Source: HGM10836 sp045580645 (GTDB lineage Bacteria; Bacillota_I; Bacilli_A; RF39; UBA660). Taken from it: 26,899 nt of DNA. The translations under genes and the position numbers were made by a program. This document shows, in pieces, positions 1 through 8,739 of this stretch. Each line of letters opens with the position of its first letter. Within the stretch, counting starts at the first letter, position 1. Below the pieces are notes generated by a model. That model was not told where the DNA came from. It searched no databases and saw only the letters and a program-made list of their open reading frames with translations. The stretch is taken from assembly GCA_045580645.1 (NCBI GenBank), contig JAZNOG010000058.1, positions 1 to 26,899 on the forward strand, given 5' to 3'.

Positions 1-1667
1 TCTTCTATTTCTTCTTGTGGAATGTATTCTTCTATTGTTGTGTTTTCTTTTGGAGTTGATATTTCTTCTTGTGGTATATATTCTTCTTCTATTTCATATT
101 TTGGTTCATTGTTATTTCTTGCATTATATTCAACTATTGCATCATTATAAGCATTGTTGATTGTATTTTGCGCTCCATCATCTACACCATTATTAAATGA
201 TGATGTGTATGAACCATTATAGGAATTTTTTATTGAATTAATCATCGATGAATAATTACTTACACTTGGTTTTGTTCCATTTTGAGAAACATAATTATAA
301 GCTTCATCATATAGAGAACTGTTTGCTACTGCAGTCAATCCTTTTCCATAAGCTTCTTGTTTTTTATTTTCTTCGCTATATTCTGCTTCAAATTCTTCTT
401 TTGCTTCTTGTTCTGCTTCTGTTTTGTTATTTACAGTTGTTGTATTAGAAGCTGTATTTCCTGTGTAATCATAATATATAGTTTCTGATGAGTAATCTAA
501 CTCATCTCCGAAAACTTCTTTAACTATTTTTTCAAATCTTGCAGAAAGATTAATATTAATATCTTTTGATTTGATATTATATTGATCTAAAATTTCTGGC
601 ATTATTTCTAACAATCCTTGTTTTTTTATGTTTGCCTCATCTTTTATTTCAATTGATTGTTTTAAATATTCTCTTAAAATGTTACATGTAATTGTTTCAT
701 TTACTCTTATAATATCATCTGCTTTTTCGCTATCTACTGCATAAGTTAATTCAAGTGCTGGAATTATTGCACTTCCAATAGTGCTTGCTACGCCTTTATT
801 ATTTTCTTTTATACCAGATATTTCATCACTTAAGAAAATATTATCTAGTGCTTCCACTATTTCATTTCTGTTACTTTCTGTTCTGCTTTCGTTGTAATTT
901 AATACTAATTTTTCAAATTCGATGAATGCTTCTCTATCTGTATTATCTATAAATAGTCTGTTAATTCCAGAAGTGCTTGTTGCAGTCATATAATAATATG
1001 TTAATATTTCACAAGCTTTTGCATATTCTTCATCTAAATTTGTTAAATTAAAGTAACTACTATTTCCGAAAATACTTGCCATTTCTTCAGGTGTCAATCT
1101 ATCTGCATTAAGTCTAGTGAATAAAGCAACACATTGTTCTCCAGTTAAAAATAATTGAGCTCCATTATCTTCTTCAATAGAAATATTTTTTGATGCTGTA
1201 TTGTTGAAATACTTTTGGAAACTATTTATTTTTAACCATGCTTCCTTTTGAACACCTTCTTGTAATTGATTAATATAACTCATTAAATTATCTTCTTCGT
1301 TTATTAAAGATTGTTCAGTATTTGGTTTTTTATTTTCGGAACTTTCTTTATTAGCACAAGCAGACATAATAATACCAGTTCCTATAACTCCTGCTAAACC
1401 TAAAGCTGCCAATCTTATTTTCAAGCCTTTTGAAATATTTGTTTTTAATGTTTTTGTTGGCTTAACTTTAACTGTTTTTCCATCAACAATTACTATTCCT
1501 TTATTATTTTTTGCTTCATTAAAAACATCTACAAAGTCTTTATGTTCTTCTTTTATTGTTTTTATAGTTTCACTGCTGTTTTCATCTTTTACTTCGTATA
1601 CTTTTCCTCTAAATTTAATTCCTACAATTTGGTTTTTTTGTTGAACCACATATATTTTATTATCCAT
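1..1667 (-). CDS. Predicted surface/lipoprotein-like protein of unknown function, 3' end beyond the window
   Basis: The frame is open from ATG at 1667 to the left edge (555 codons), so the C-terminus is missing. The start is set by a strong AAGGGGG ribosome-binding site and a perfect promoter upstream. Residues 1-80 are a charged, apparently cytoplasmic segment. A hydrophobic stretch follows (about 85-103) ending in MSAC with Cys104, which resembles a lipobox but sits unusually far from the N-terminus; it may simply be a membrane anchor. Most of the rest is polar and probably extracellular, rich in Glu, Asn and Ser. Near the left edge the motif EEYIPQEEI occurs twice. I do not recognise the family. 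The gene is transcribed alone and is separated from spoIIR by a terminator. Confidence 0.75.
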   Translation of the reverse strand, partial: MDNKIYVVQQKNQIVGIKFRGKVYEVKDENSSETIKTIKEEHKDFVDVFNEAKNNKGIVIVDGKTVKVKPTKTLKTNISKGLKIRLAALGLAGVIGTGIIMSACANKESSENKKPNTEQSLINEEDNLMSYINQLQEGVQKEAWLKINSFQKYFNNTASKNISIEEDNGAQLFLTGEQCVALFTRLNADRLTPEEMASIFGNSSYFNLTNLDEEYAKACEILTYYYMTATSTSGINRLFIDNTDREAFIEFEKLVLNYNESRTESNRNEIVEALDNIFLSDEISGIKENNKGVASTIGSAIIPALELTYAVDSEKADDIIRVNETITCNILREYLKQSIEIKDEANIKKQGLLEIMPEILDQYNIKSKDININLSARFEKIVKEVFGDELDYSSETIYYDYTGNTASNTTTVNNKTEAEQEAKEEFEAEYSEENKKQEAYGKGLTAVANSSLYDEAYNYVSQNGTKPSVSNYSSMINSIKNSYNGSYTSSFNNGVDDGAQNTINNAYNDAIVEYNARNNNEPKYEIEEEYIPQEEISTPKENTTIEEYIPQEEIE

Positions 1668-1701
1668 ACCAAGATTCCCCCTTCTTTTTTTGGATGGCTT
1701 T

Positions 1702-1730
1702 ATTATACTACTTTTTACTTTATTTGTCAA
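1702..1730 (-). promoter_or_regulatory. Consensus sigma-A promoter for the gene at 1-1667
   Basis: On the minus strand the -35 is TTGACA (1730-1725), the spacer is 17 nt, and the -10 is TATAAT (1707-1702). Both hexamers match consensus exactly. Predicted transcription start is about 28 nt upstream of the ATG. Confidence 0.9.
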
Positions 1731-1771
1731 TGTTTTTATAAATATGTTGATATAAGTATATTGTTATAAAA

Positions 1772-1803
1772 AAAATATATGAATTTTTTCTTTCATATAT
1801 TTT
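1772..1803 (-). terminator. Intrinsic terminator of spoIIR
   Basis: An A/T-rich inverted repeat (1772-1783 with 1792-1803, 12 bp, 8-nt loop) begins at the spoIIR stop codon. On the minus strand it runs into a U tract. There is one G-C pair only, so the stem is weak, but position and tail fit. Confidence 0.65.
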
Positions 1804-2326
1804 ATTTTAAATATTTTTCAAATATTTCTTTTATAAAAAATTTATATTCTATTTCATTACTTTCTTCTACTTCTAGAGAACAAATTGGAGGATACAATAC
1901 ACACCACCAATTATTTCCTTGTCCTTCTCCAATTGTTATTAAAAGTGATTCATATTCACCTTCTTCATATATTACTCCTTTATACTCTTTTTCAGGAAAA
2001 TAGTTTTTTCCATAGTTAATTGTAAAATTTTTATCATATTGATTTTCTTTTAATGTGTTTGATATATTTTCTTTATACTTTTCTAAGTTTTTTTCTATTA
2101 TTTTTCTTGCATTTATTATACTAGTGCTTTGATTCATAGTATTTTGAAGTTCCTTTTCTAAATTTGTTTTTACTTCATTTTTTATAAATTGATCATAAAC
2201 ACTATTGCTATTTGCTATGATTCTTAGTCTTATTGATTCATTTGGTATTATATAATATTCTTCTTTAAAGTGAGAGCCTAATAAAAATAATATTATTAAA
2301 GATATAAAAATTATAATTTTTTTCAT
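1802..2326 (-). CDS. spoIIR: Stage II sporulation protein R (SpoIIR)
   Basis: SpoIIR is the forespore-made secreted signal that triggers SpoIIGA to process pro-sigma-E in the mother cell. The 174-aa protein starts with a signal peptide or membrane anchor (about residues 3-18). It then carries the family block SIRLRIIANSNSVYDQFIKN and the hallmark C-terminal motif NWWCVLYPPIC. The start at 2326 has a GGGTGAT ribosome-binding site 6 nt upstream. That site is partly buried in the hairpin that follows prmC (2329-2363). Its position next to prfA-prmC matches B. subtilis. No broken codons are seen, so the gene looks functional and implies that the organism sporulates or did so recently. Confidence 0.93.
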   Translation of the reverse strand: MKKIIIFISLIILFLLGSHFKEEYYIIPNESIRLRIIANSNSVYDQFIKNEVKTNLEKELQNTMNQSTSIINARKIIEKNLEKYKENISNTLKENQYDKNFTINYGKNYFPEKEYKGVIYEEGEYESLLITIGEGQGNNWWCVLYPPICSLEVEESNEIEYKFFIKEIFEKYLK

Positions 2327-2328
2327 TT

Positions 2329-2363
2329 AAAAATCACCCTTACTTATGTATTGAGTGATTTTT
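2329..2363 (-). terminator. Hairpin after prmC overlapping the spoIIR ribosome-binding site
   Basis: AAAAATCAC (2329-2337, plus strand) pairs with GTGATTTTT (2355-2363), giving a 9-bp stem and a 17-nt loop. Read on the minus strand it follows the prmC stop and ends in a short U run, so it can act as a terminator. Its 3' arm contains GTGAT of the spoIIR Shine-Dalgarno, so read-through RNA would have that site occluded. Confidence 0.6.
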
Positions 2364-2370
2364 TAGTTTT

Positions 2371-3189
2371 TTATTCAATATTATTTAAAATTATTATTAT
2401 TCTATCATAACCATTATTATCTTTGTATGTTTTTATTTTGCTTTTTGGAAAAATTTTGTTTATTTCTTTTATTAAATCTTCTTTTTGGTTTTGGCCTATT
2501 TCAAATGCAATAATATTTTTTTTATTTAAAACTCGCTTTGAATCTTTTAATATTTTCTTATAATTTTCTAATCCATTATCTTGTGCAAACAACGCCAAAT
2601 GCGGTTCATTTTCTAAAACTTTTTTTTCTACAAAGTCTTTTTCTTTATCTATATATGGTGGATTACTTATTAAAACATCATATTTATCTTTAATATTTGT
2701 TAACAAATTACTGTTAATAAATATTATTTTTGTATCATTCATCTTAGCGTTTTTTTTAGCCACTTTTATTGCTTTTTTTGATATATCCACTGCTGTTACT
2801 TTAATTTTTGAATTTAGTTTTTTTAAAGTAATTGCAATATTTCCGGAACCTGTTCCAATATCTATAATTGAAATATCTTCTTTAAAATGTTCTTTTATTA
2901 ACTTATTTGTTTCATATACAAGTATTTCTGTTTCTGGTCTTGGTATTAAAACATTTTTATTTACATAAAAGTTATATCCATAAAAATTTGTTTGTTTTGT
3001 TAAATATTGAATTGGCTTTCCTTTTTCTATTCCTTTTTTTATTTTTTTATATTTAATATAATTTTTTATATTTATTTTTTCTTCTTTACTTAAAAGGAGT
3101 TCTGGTATAGATTTATTCAAAACTAAGGATAATATTTGTTTTGTTTCTTCTTTATCTGTTGTCTGTTTTAAAATATCATTAATTTTCAC
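2371..3189 (-). CDS. prmC: Peptide chain release factor glutamine methyltransferase PrmC
   Basis: PrmC uses S-adenosylmethionine to N5-methylate the Gln of the GGQ motif in release factors. The 272-aa length is typical. Visible are an N-terminal helical domain, the SAM-binding motif IIDIGTGSGNIAI and the catalytic NPPY in LISNPPYID. The gene overlaps the 3' end of prfA by 11 bp, so the enzyme and its substrate are translationally coupled, as in most bacteria. It ends 8 nt before the hairpin that precedes spoIIR. Confidence 0.95.
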   Translation of the reverse strand: MKINDILKQTTDKEETKQILSLVLNKSIPELLLSKEEKINIKNYIKYKKIKKGIEKGKPIQYLTKQTNFYGYNFYVNKNVLIPRPETEILVYETNKLIKEHFKEDISIIDIGTGSGNIAITLKKLNSKIKVTAVDISKKAIKVAKKNAKMNDTKIIFINSNLLTNIKDKYDVLISNPPYIDKEKDFVEKKVLENEPHLALFAQDNGLENYKKILKDSKRVLNKKNIIAFEIGQNQKEDLIKEINKIFPKSKIKTYKDNNGYDRIIIILNNIE

Positions 3190-4240
3190 TTGCTTCTAAT
3201 TTCCTTTTTTGATCTTCATTTATTAAAGCTGTTATTATATCTTCAAGTTCTCCTTCAACAACTCTGTCTAATTTATTAACTGTGAACCCTATTCTATGAT
3301 CTGTTACTCTATTTTGTGGATAATTATATGTTCTTATTTTTTCAGAACGATCTCCTGTTCCTATTTTATTTTTTCTTTCACTACCTAATTTTTCTTCTTG
3401 TTTCCTTAATTCTTCTTCATATATTTTGGCTTTTAAGATTTGAAGGGCTTTTTCTTTATTTTGAAGCTGGCTTCTTTCGTTTTGACATGTTACTACTATT
3501 CCGGTTGGTAAGTGTGTCATTCTAACAGCACTGTCAGTGGTATTTACACTTTGTCCTCCTGCTCCGCCTGAATGATATACGTCTATTTTTATGTCTGACA
3601 TTTGAACATCTACTTCTATATCTTCTACTTTTGGTAATACTAAAACGGTTGCAGTAGATGTATGGATTCTTCCTTGTGATTCAGTTTGAGGAATTCTTTG
3701 AACTCTATGTGCTCCACTTTCGTATTTTAATTTTGAATAAACATCTTCACCTTTTATCATAAATTCTATTTGTGAGAATCCACCGTTAGTTCCATCTTCT
3801 GCATTAGTTATATCAAGTTTCCATCCTTGTTTTTCAGAATATTTTTGATACATTCTAAAAAGATCCCCCGCGAAAATATTTGCTTCATCTCCACCAGCTG
3901 CTCCACGAATTTCTATTATTACATCCTTACCATCATTTTCATCTTTTGGTAGTAATAGAATTTCTAATTTCTTTGTTAATTCTTCTTTTTCTTGTTCTAA
4001 TAAAATTAGTTCTTCTTTAGCAATATTTTTTAATTCATTATCTTTTAATAATTCTTCATCTTCTTCGATATTTTTTAAAACTTCTTTATATCTTTTATAG
4101 TTTTCAACAACTTCAGTTAATTTGCTTTGTTCTTTTGATAAAGTTGTTAACAAATTTATGTTACTAAGTGTTTCTGGTTTTGAAAGTTCTAGGGTTATTT
4201 CATTATATTTTTCTAATATTTTTTCTAAACGTTCAATCAT
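3179..4240 (-). CDS. prfA: Peptide chain release factor 1
   Basis: RF1 recognises UAA and UAG stop codons and triggers peptide release. The 353-aa protein has the stop-codon-reading PxT motif as P184-Q185-T186 within RIPQTESQGRIHTS. The GGQ motif is at residues 228-230 in HSGGAGGQSVNTTDSAVR; Gln230 is the PrmC target. The start at 4240 has a GAGGTGAAAAC leader. The gene begins about 18 nt after the rpoE terminator, which leaves no room for a promoter between them. It is therefore expressed by read-through or from a promoter inside rpoE. Most genes in the window end with TAA or TAG. Confidence 0.97.
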   Translation of the reverse strand: MIERLEKILEKYNEITLELSKPETLSNINLLTTLSKEQSKLTEVVENYKRYKEVLKNIEEDEELLKDNELKNIAKEELILLEQEKEELTKKLEILLLPKDENDGKDVIIEIRGAAGGDEANIFAGDLFRMYQKYSEKQGWKLDITNAEDGTNGGFSQIEFMIKGEDVYSKLKYESGAHRVQRIPQTESQGRIHTSTATVLVLPKVEDIEVDVQMSDIKIDVYHSGGAGGQSVNTTDSAVRMTHLPTGIVVTCQNERSQLQNKEKALQILKAKIYEEELRKQEEKLGSERKNKIGTGDRSEKIRTYNYPQNRVTDHRIGFTVNKLDRVVEGELEDIITALINEDQKRKLEASEN

Positions 4241-4257
4241 GTTTTCACCTCTTTTTT

Positions 4258-4282
4258 AAAAAAGGCTTATTGTTCTAAGCCT
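4258..4282 (-). terminator. Intrinsic terminator of rpoE, in front of prfA
   Basis: On the minus strand AGGCTTA (4282-4276), a 6-nt loop and TAAGCCT (4269-4263) are followed by five U. The TAA stop of rpoE is the first part of the 3' arm, so the hairpin overlaps the last rpoE codons. Confidence 0.8.
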
Positions 4283-4707
4283 AAATCTTCTTCATCTACA
4301 ATTACTAAGTTTTTGTATTCTTCTACTGAACTATCTATATCATCATCTAAATCGTCATTATAAATTTCATCTAAATCTTCTTCATCTATTATTTCATCAT
4401 CGTAGTTTTCTTCTGTTTCCAATTCTTCTAAGTCTTCTTCTTCGATGATAATAGCAGTTGTTTTGTGATTTTTACTTAAATCCCAGTTACCATCTTCTAA
4501 AAGAATGAATCTTTTATCTGTAGTTAATGATGTATAAAAATCTCCAATTTTATTTTCTATTGTTTGTTTTGGTAATTCTAAAATTTTTACTATTTTTTCA
4601 AATAAATTTAACGTTGATTGTGCTTCTTCTTCATTTAATATAATGTTTGCAATATCATTATATGATAAGGTTTCTAATTCTTCTTTACTCATTTTTTTTA
4701 TAGACAT
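4267..4707 (-). CDS. rpoE: DNA-directed RNA polymerase subunit delta
   Basis: Delta is a Firmicutes-specific RNA polymerase subunit that speeds core recycling and raises sensitivity to initiating NTP levels. The 146-aa protein has an N-terminal HARE-HTH domain (about residues 6-85, including FYTSLTTDKRFILLEDGNWDL) and a long Asp/Glu-rich tail to the end, the classic delta layout. The start is ATG 4707: its TAGGAGG site overlaps the argS stop codon. A longer in-frame reading upstream lacks such a site and would overlap argS. Neighbours DUF1934-argS match the B. subtilis ywiB-argS-rpoE neighbourhood. Confidence 0.93.
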   Translation of the reverse strand: MSIKKMSKEELETLSYNDIANIILNEEEAQSTLNLFEKIVKILELPKQTIENKIGDFYTSLTTDKRFILLEDGNWDLSKNHKTTAIIIEEEDLEELETEENYDDEIIDEEDLDEIYNDDLDDDIDSSVEEYKNLVIVDEEDLGLEQ

Positions 4708-4717
4708 TTTTTTCCTC

Positions 4718-6328
4718 CTACATTTTATTTGGACTTGATACTCCAACTAATTTTAAAGCATTTGCTATTGTTATTTTGACTGCTGTTATTAACATTATAC
4801 GTTCTTTTGTTAATATTTCGTCTTCTGTTATTATTTTTTCTTTTGCATAATACGAATGAAAACTATTTGCAAGTTCATATGCATAATTTGTTATTAAGTG
4901 TGGTTCTTTATTTTTAGCAGCTTTTTCAACAATATTTTTAAATTCATATACTTTTGATAACACATTATATGCTGCATCTGATGTAATGGAACTAAATTTG
5001 TAATTTTTTTCTGTTTTTATTTCTTTATAACTATTTATTATAGAGCATATTCTTGCATGAGCATATTGAATATAATAAACTGGATTTTCATTTGTTTTTT
5101 TGTTTGCTAAATCAATATCAAAATCCATTTGTGTATCTATACTTCTAGCTGCGAAGAAATATCTTAATGCATCTTTTCCAACTTGATTTTTTAAATCTGA
5201 CATAGTAATAGTTTGTCCTGTTCTTTTTGATAACTTATATTCTTTACCATCTTTCATGGCACGAACCATTTGAACAAGTGGAACATCTAATTTATTGGAG
5301 TCTTTACCTAACATTTTAACTGCTGCTTTTAGTCTTGTTACATATCCATGATGATCTGCTCCAAAAACATTTATTAATTCATCGAAACCACGATTTAGTT
5401 TATCTAAATGGTAAGCAATGTCTGGTAAGAAATATGTATAACTTCCATCTGTTTTTACTAAAACTCTGTCTTTTTCATCACCAAATATCGTTGTTTTTAG
5501 CCATATTGCATTATCTAATTTGTAAGTATAACCTAAGTCTGTTAATTTTTCAATAGTTTTTTCTACTAATCCTTGGTCTCTTAACGTTTGTTCACTAGTC
5601 CATACGTCAAAATTAACATCTACTTCTTTTAAATCTTCTTTTATTTGGTTTAAAAAGTATTCTAATCCTATTTTTTTAAATGTATTTAAGTCTTCATTTA
5701 AATATGTATCTTTTTTATCATTATAAATTTTTTGTGCTACATCTATAATTTCTTGTCCATGATATGAATTTTCATCAAGATTAAATTCTAAACCTAAAAT
5801 TTCTTTGTATCTTTCTTTTATAGATTTTGCCATGTTAATCATTTGATTTCCTGCATCATTTATATAATATTCACGTGTTACATTATATCCTGCAAAATCT
5901 AAAATATTAGATAATGAATCTCCATAAGCTGCTCCTCTTGCATGCCCTAAATGAATAATTCCTGTTGGGTTTACACTTACAAATTCTACATTAACTTTTG
6001 TGTTATTACCAATATTACTTCGGCCATAATTTTCATTTTCTTCGATAACTTTGTTGATATTGTCTAATAAATAATCTTTTTTTAAATAAAAATTTATAAA
6101 TCCTGGGCCTGCAATAACAATTTTTTCTATTAATGAACTATTTATATTATCTTTTATTTGATTAGCAAGTTCTATTGGAGATAGAGACTTTCTTTTACAT
6201 ATTTTCATAGCTATATTAGATGAATAATCTCCATTTTCATTATTTTTAGGAATTTCTATTGTTATTTCATCAAGTTCTGTTTCATCATTTAAGGCTTTTT
6301 TTATTAGTTTTTTAATTTCCTCTTTCAT
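4718..6328 (-). CDS. argS: Arginyl-tRNA synthetase
   Basis: A class I aminoacyl-tRNA synthetase that charges tRNA-Arg. The 536-aa protein has the N-terminal tRNA-binding domain, the HIGH-type signature HLGHARGAAYGD, the ArgS motif REYYINDAGNQM, and a KMSKS equivalent KLSKRTGQ. The C-terminal anticodon-binding helical domain ends in SSPNKM. The start at 6328 has a good AAGGAGG site inside the 3' end of the DUF1934 gene, with which it overlaps by 17 bp. The stop overlaps the rpoE ribosome-binding site, so the three genes form one tight operon. Confidence 0.97.
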   Translation of the reverse strand: MKEEIKKLIKKALNDETELDEITIEIPKNNENGDYSSNIAMKICKRKSLSPIELANQIKDNINSSLIEKIVIAGPGFINFYLKKDYLLDNINKVIEENENYGRSNIGNNTKVNVEFVSVNPTGIIHLGHARGAAYGDSLSNILDFAGYNVTREYYINDAGNQMINMAKSIKERYKEILGLEFNLDENSYHGQEIIDVAQKIYNDKKDTYLNEDLNTFKKIGLEYFLNQIKEDLKEVDVNFDVWTSEQTLRDQGLVEKTIEKLTDLGYTYKLDNAIWLKTTIFGDEKDRVLVKTDGSYTYFLPDIAYHLDKLNRGFDELINVFGADHHGYVTRLKAAVKMLGKDSNKLDVPLVQMVRAMKDGKEYKLSKRTGQTITMSDLKNQVGKDALRYFFAARSIDTQMDFDIDLANKKTNENPVYYIQYAHARICSIINSYKEIKTEKNYKFSSITSDAAYNVLSKVYEFKNIVEKAAKNKEPHLITNYAYELANSFHSYYAKEKIITEDEILTKERIMLITAVKITIANALKLVGVSSPNKM

Positions 6329-6668
6329 TTTTTTCCTCCTTATATTCTAAAAATAAATTAAATATATTATTTTCAATTTTATATTTTATTTTTAATTGTT
6401 CTTCTTTTTTTTCTAAGTTTAAAATTTCAAAAGGACTTGTAAAAGATTTATTTAATTCTTTTATATGATAATTAATTATTTTGTTTACAAAATTAATTTC
6501 TATTAACATTTCTTTGTTTTCTCTTATTATAGTGTTTTTTATTAAATCTATTTTTATATTGGTTTTTAAATTATCTTTATCTTTTAATAATAAAATACTA
6601 TCTTTAATTATGGCTTTTTCTTCAATTAAATAATCATTTATTTTTAAAATAACTTTAACTTTTGACAT
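6312..6668 (-). CDS. ywiB: DUF1934 (YwiB-like) calycin-fold protein
   Basis: A 118-aa protein made mainly of short beta-strand-like segments. Its identity rests on size, the overall beta pattern (for example NIFNLFLEYKEEKN at the C-terminus) and its place directly upstream of argS, as for ywiB in B. subtilis. The molecular function of the family is not established. It is the first gene of the operon that continues into argS and rpoE, with a GAGG site before ATG 6668 and an extended -10 promoter upstream. Confidence 0.7.
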   Translation of the reverse strand: MSKVKVILKINDYLIEEKAIIKDSILLLKDKDNLKTNIKIDLIKNTIIRENKEMLIEINFVNKIINYHIKELNKSFTSPFEILNLEKKEEQLKIKYKIENNIFNLFLEYKEEKNERGN

Positions 6669-6691
6669 AGCACTTCCTCTTTCACTACAAG

Positions 6692-6700
6692 ATTATAACA
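6692..6700 (-). promoter_or_regulatory. Extended -10 promoter for DUF1934-argS-rpoE
   Basis: TGTTATAAT on the minus strand (6700-6692) is a perfect -10 with an upstream TGn extension, about 24 nt before the ATG. I see no good -35 match, as expected when an extended -10 is used. Confidence 0.65.
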
Positions 6701-6768
6701 TACTTTTTGAAAAAACCACATATTTTTTTTATTTTTTTTCATACTAACTATTGAAATTAGGTGCTGAA

Positions 6769-8739
6769 ATGAAAAAATATAAGAAAATATTCAAATTTGG
6801 AGGAATTGTTTTTACTTGTTTTTTAGGATTTTTTTTATTATGTAATTTAATTGGTTACTTATACGCTGCAATTACTCCAAAGTTTGATATAAAAAGTGCA
6901 AATGTTTTTTATTTATATGATAAAGATGGTTCTTTAGTTTTTTGTGGTAACGAAAATAATGAATGGGCTTCTTTAAATGATATTAGTCCTTTGATAATTG
7001 ATGCTACTTTATCAGTTGAGGACAAAAATTTTTACAGGCATATGGGTTTTGATTTTTTTAGAATTGCTAAGGCAATGATGGAAAATATTAAAGCTGGTGA
7101 AATTATTCAAGGCGCTTCAACAATTAGTCAGCAGTATGCAAGAAACTTATTTTTAAACTTTGAAAAGTCTTGGTCTAGAAAATGGAAAGAGATGTGGATT
7201 ACTTTTGAACTTGAAACTCACTATAGCAAGGATGAAATTTTAGAGGGTTATTTGAACACTATTAATTATGGACATGGTGTCTATGGTATTTCTAGTGCTT
7301 CAAAGTTTTATTTTGATAAAGATGTATCAGAGCTTACACTTGCAGAGGCTTCAATGCTTGCAGGAATTCCAAATAGTCCAAGTGATTATTCTCCAATTAA
7401 TAATTTTGATCTTGCCAAGGAACGACAAAAAGTGGTTTTGGAAAGAATGTATAATAATAAAAAGATAACGGAGAAAGAACTGGATGAAGCTTTTAAGGAA
7501 GAACTTAATATTTTTGGTAAGTTAGAGAATTTTAATTTAACTTCTTTAATGTATTACCAAGATGCAGTTATGCAAGAACTTAGTAATATTGAAGCTATTC
7601 CTCAAAGTTATCTTGAAACAGGAGGTCTTAAAATTTGGACTACTCTTGATATTGAGGCTCAAACTGCTTTAGAAAATTCTATCGATGATAATTTGGTTAA
7701 TGATAAAGTTCAGGTATCTAAAGTTATGATGAAACCGCAGGATGGGTCTATTATGGCTTTAATTGGTGGTGTCAATTATAATTCATCACAGTATAATCGC
7801 GCTTTAAATTCTTTTAGGCAGCCAGGTTCTACGATTAAACCTTTTTTATATTATCGGGCTTTAGAAAGTGGTTTTACTTCTTCAACTTCTTTTTTAAGTC
7901 AGGAAACAACTTTTCATTTTTCCGATGAAAGTTCCTATTCTCCAAGAAACTCTGGAGAAGTATATGCTAATAAGGAAATTTCTTTGGCTGCTGCAATTGC
8001 ATATTCAGATAATATTTATGCTGTTAAAACTCATCTTTTTTTAGGTGAAGAGGAACTTGTTAACATTTTAAGAAAAGTTGGAATTACTTCTAATTTGGAA
8101 GCTATTCCTTCTCTTCCTCTTGGAACTTATGAAGTTAATATTTTAGAGCTTGCTTCTAGTTATTCTGCTTTTGCTAATTTGGGCAAAAAAGTTAGTCCTC
8201 ATTTTATTCTTAAGGTTGAGGATATTGAGGGAAATGTTCTTTATTCTTATAGGGAGGAAGAGGAATATGTGCTTGATTCTTCTTATGCATTTATCATGAA
8301 TGAACTTTTAACTGGTTCTTACGATAGTAATTTAATTGATTATACTTATCCTACATGTATAAATATGATTTCAAAGTTAACTAATAAGTATGCAATTAAA
8401 AGTGGCAGCACTGATACTGATGCTTGGGTAATTGGTTATACACCTGATGTTTTACTAGCTACTTGGGCTGGTTATGATGATAATAGTGAAATTAGTAATG
8501 ACATAGTAAGTTCTAATAAAAATTCTTGGGCTAGTGCAATGGAATATTTTTTAGATAATAAGGAAGTATCTTGGTATGATATTCCAGAAAATGTTTCTGC
8601 GGTTTTGGTAAATCCTGTTAATGGACAAATTGTTTCTTCTAATGCTGAAAGAAAAAAAATATTATACTACATTAAAGGCACTGAGCCTAAGGCGTTTGGT
8701 AGTTATATAAATTTTGGAGGAATTGATATTGATGAATGA
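6769..8739 (+). CDS. Class A penicillin-binding protein (glycosyltransferase/transpeptidase)
   Basis: A bifunctional peptidoglycan synthase: it polymerises lipid II and cross-links stem peptides outside the membrane. The start is ATG 6769 because AGGTG lies 5 nt upstream; an in-frame TTG at 6751 lacks a site. The protein has 656 aa with a membrane anchor at residues 10-35. The GT51 motifs are E84-D85 in VEDKNFYRHMGFD, QGASTISQQYARN, RKWKEMW and ILEGYLNTINYGHGVYG. The transpeptidase motifs are S354-TIK (nucleophile Ser354), S413-DN and K544-SGS in place of the usual KTG. There is no long C-terminal extension. It shows that the organism builds a wall. Its end overlaps the next small gene in ATGAATGA. 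Confidence 0.95.
   Translation: MKKYKKIFKFGGIVFTCFLGFFLLCNLIGYLYAAITPKFDIKSANVFYLYDKDGSLVFCGNENNEWASLNDISPLIIDATLSVEDKNFYRHMGFDFFRIAKAMMENIKAGEIIQGASTISQQYARNLFLNFEKSWSRKWKEMWITFELETHYSKDEILEGYLNTINYGHGVYGISSASKFYFDKDVSELTLAEASMLAGIPNSPSDYSPINNFDLAKERQKVVLERMYNNKKITEKELDEAFKEELNIFGKLENFNLTSLMYYQDAVMQELSNIEAIPQSYLETGGLKIWTTLDIEAQTALENSIDDNLVNDKVQVSKVMMKPQDGSIMALIGGVNYNSSQYNRALNSFRQPGSTIKPFLYYRALESGFTSSTSFLSQETTFHFSDESSYSPRNSGEVYANKEISLAAAIAYSDNIYAVKTHLFLGEEELVNILRKVGITSNLEAIPSLPLGTYEVNILELASSYSAFANLGKKVSPHFILKVEDIEGNVLYSYREEEEYVLDSSYAFIMNELLTGSYDSNLIDYTYPTCINMISKLTNKYAIKSGSTDTDAWVIGYTPDVLLATWAGYDDNSEISNDIVSSNKNSWASAMEYFLDNKEVSWYDIPENVSAVLVNPVNGQIVSSNAERKKILYYIKGTEPKAFGSYINFGGIDIDE

Noticed and set aside
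1542..2003. Phe/Tyr-rich plus-strand frames near the left end
   Set aside because: Shadows of the lipoprotein-like gene, its promoter region and spoIIR; poly-T composition explains the residues.
5871..5888. TTCACGTGTTACA as a possible parS
   Set aside because: Only about 11 of 16 positions match the palindrome, and the bases encode the conserved ArgS motif REYYIND.
6713..6750. Sigma-A promoter for the PBP gene
   Set aside because: TTGAAA at 6707-6712 and CATACT at 6740-6745 are 27 nt apart, too far; no other pair is convincing, so none is annotated.
6751..6768. TTG 6751 as the PBP start
   Set aside because: No ribosome-binding site before it; ATG 6769 has AGGTG at proper spacing.
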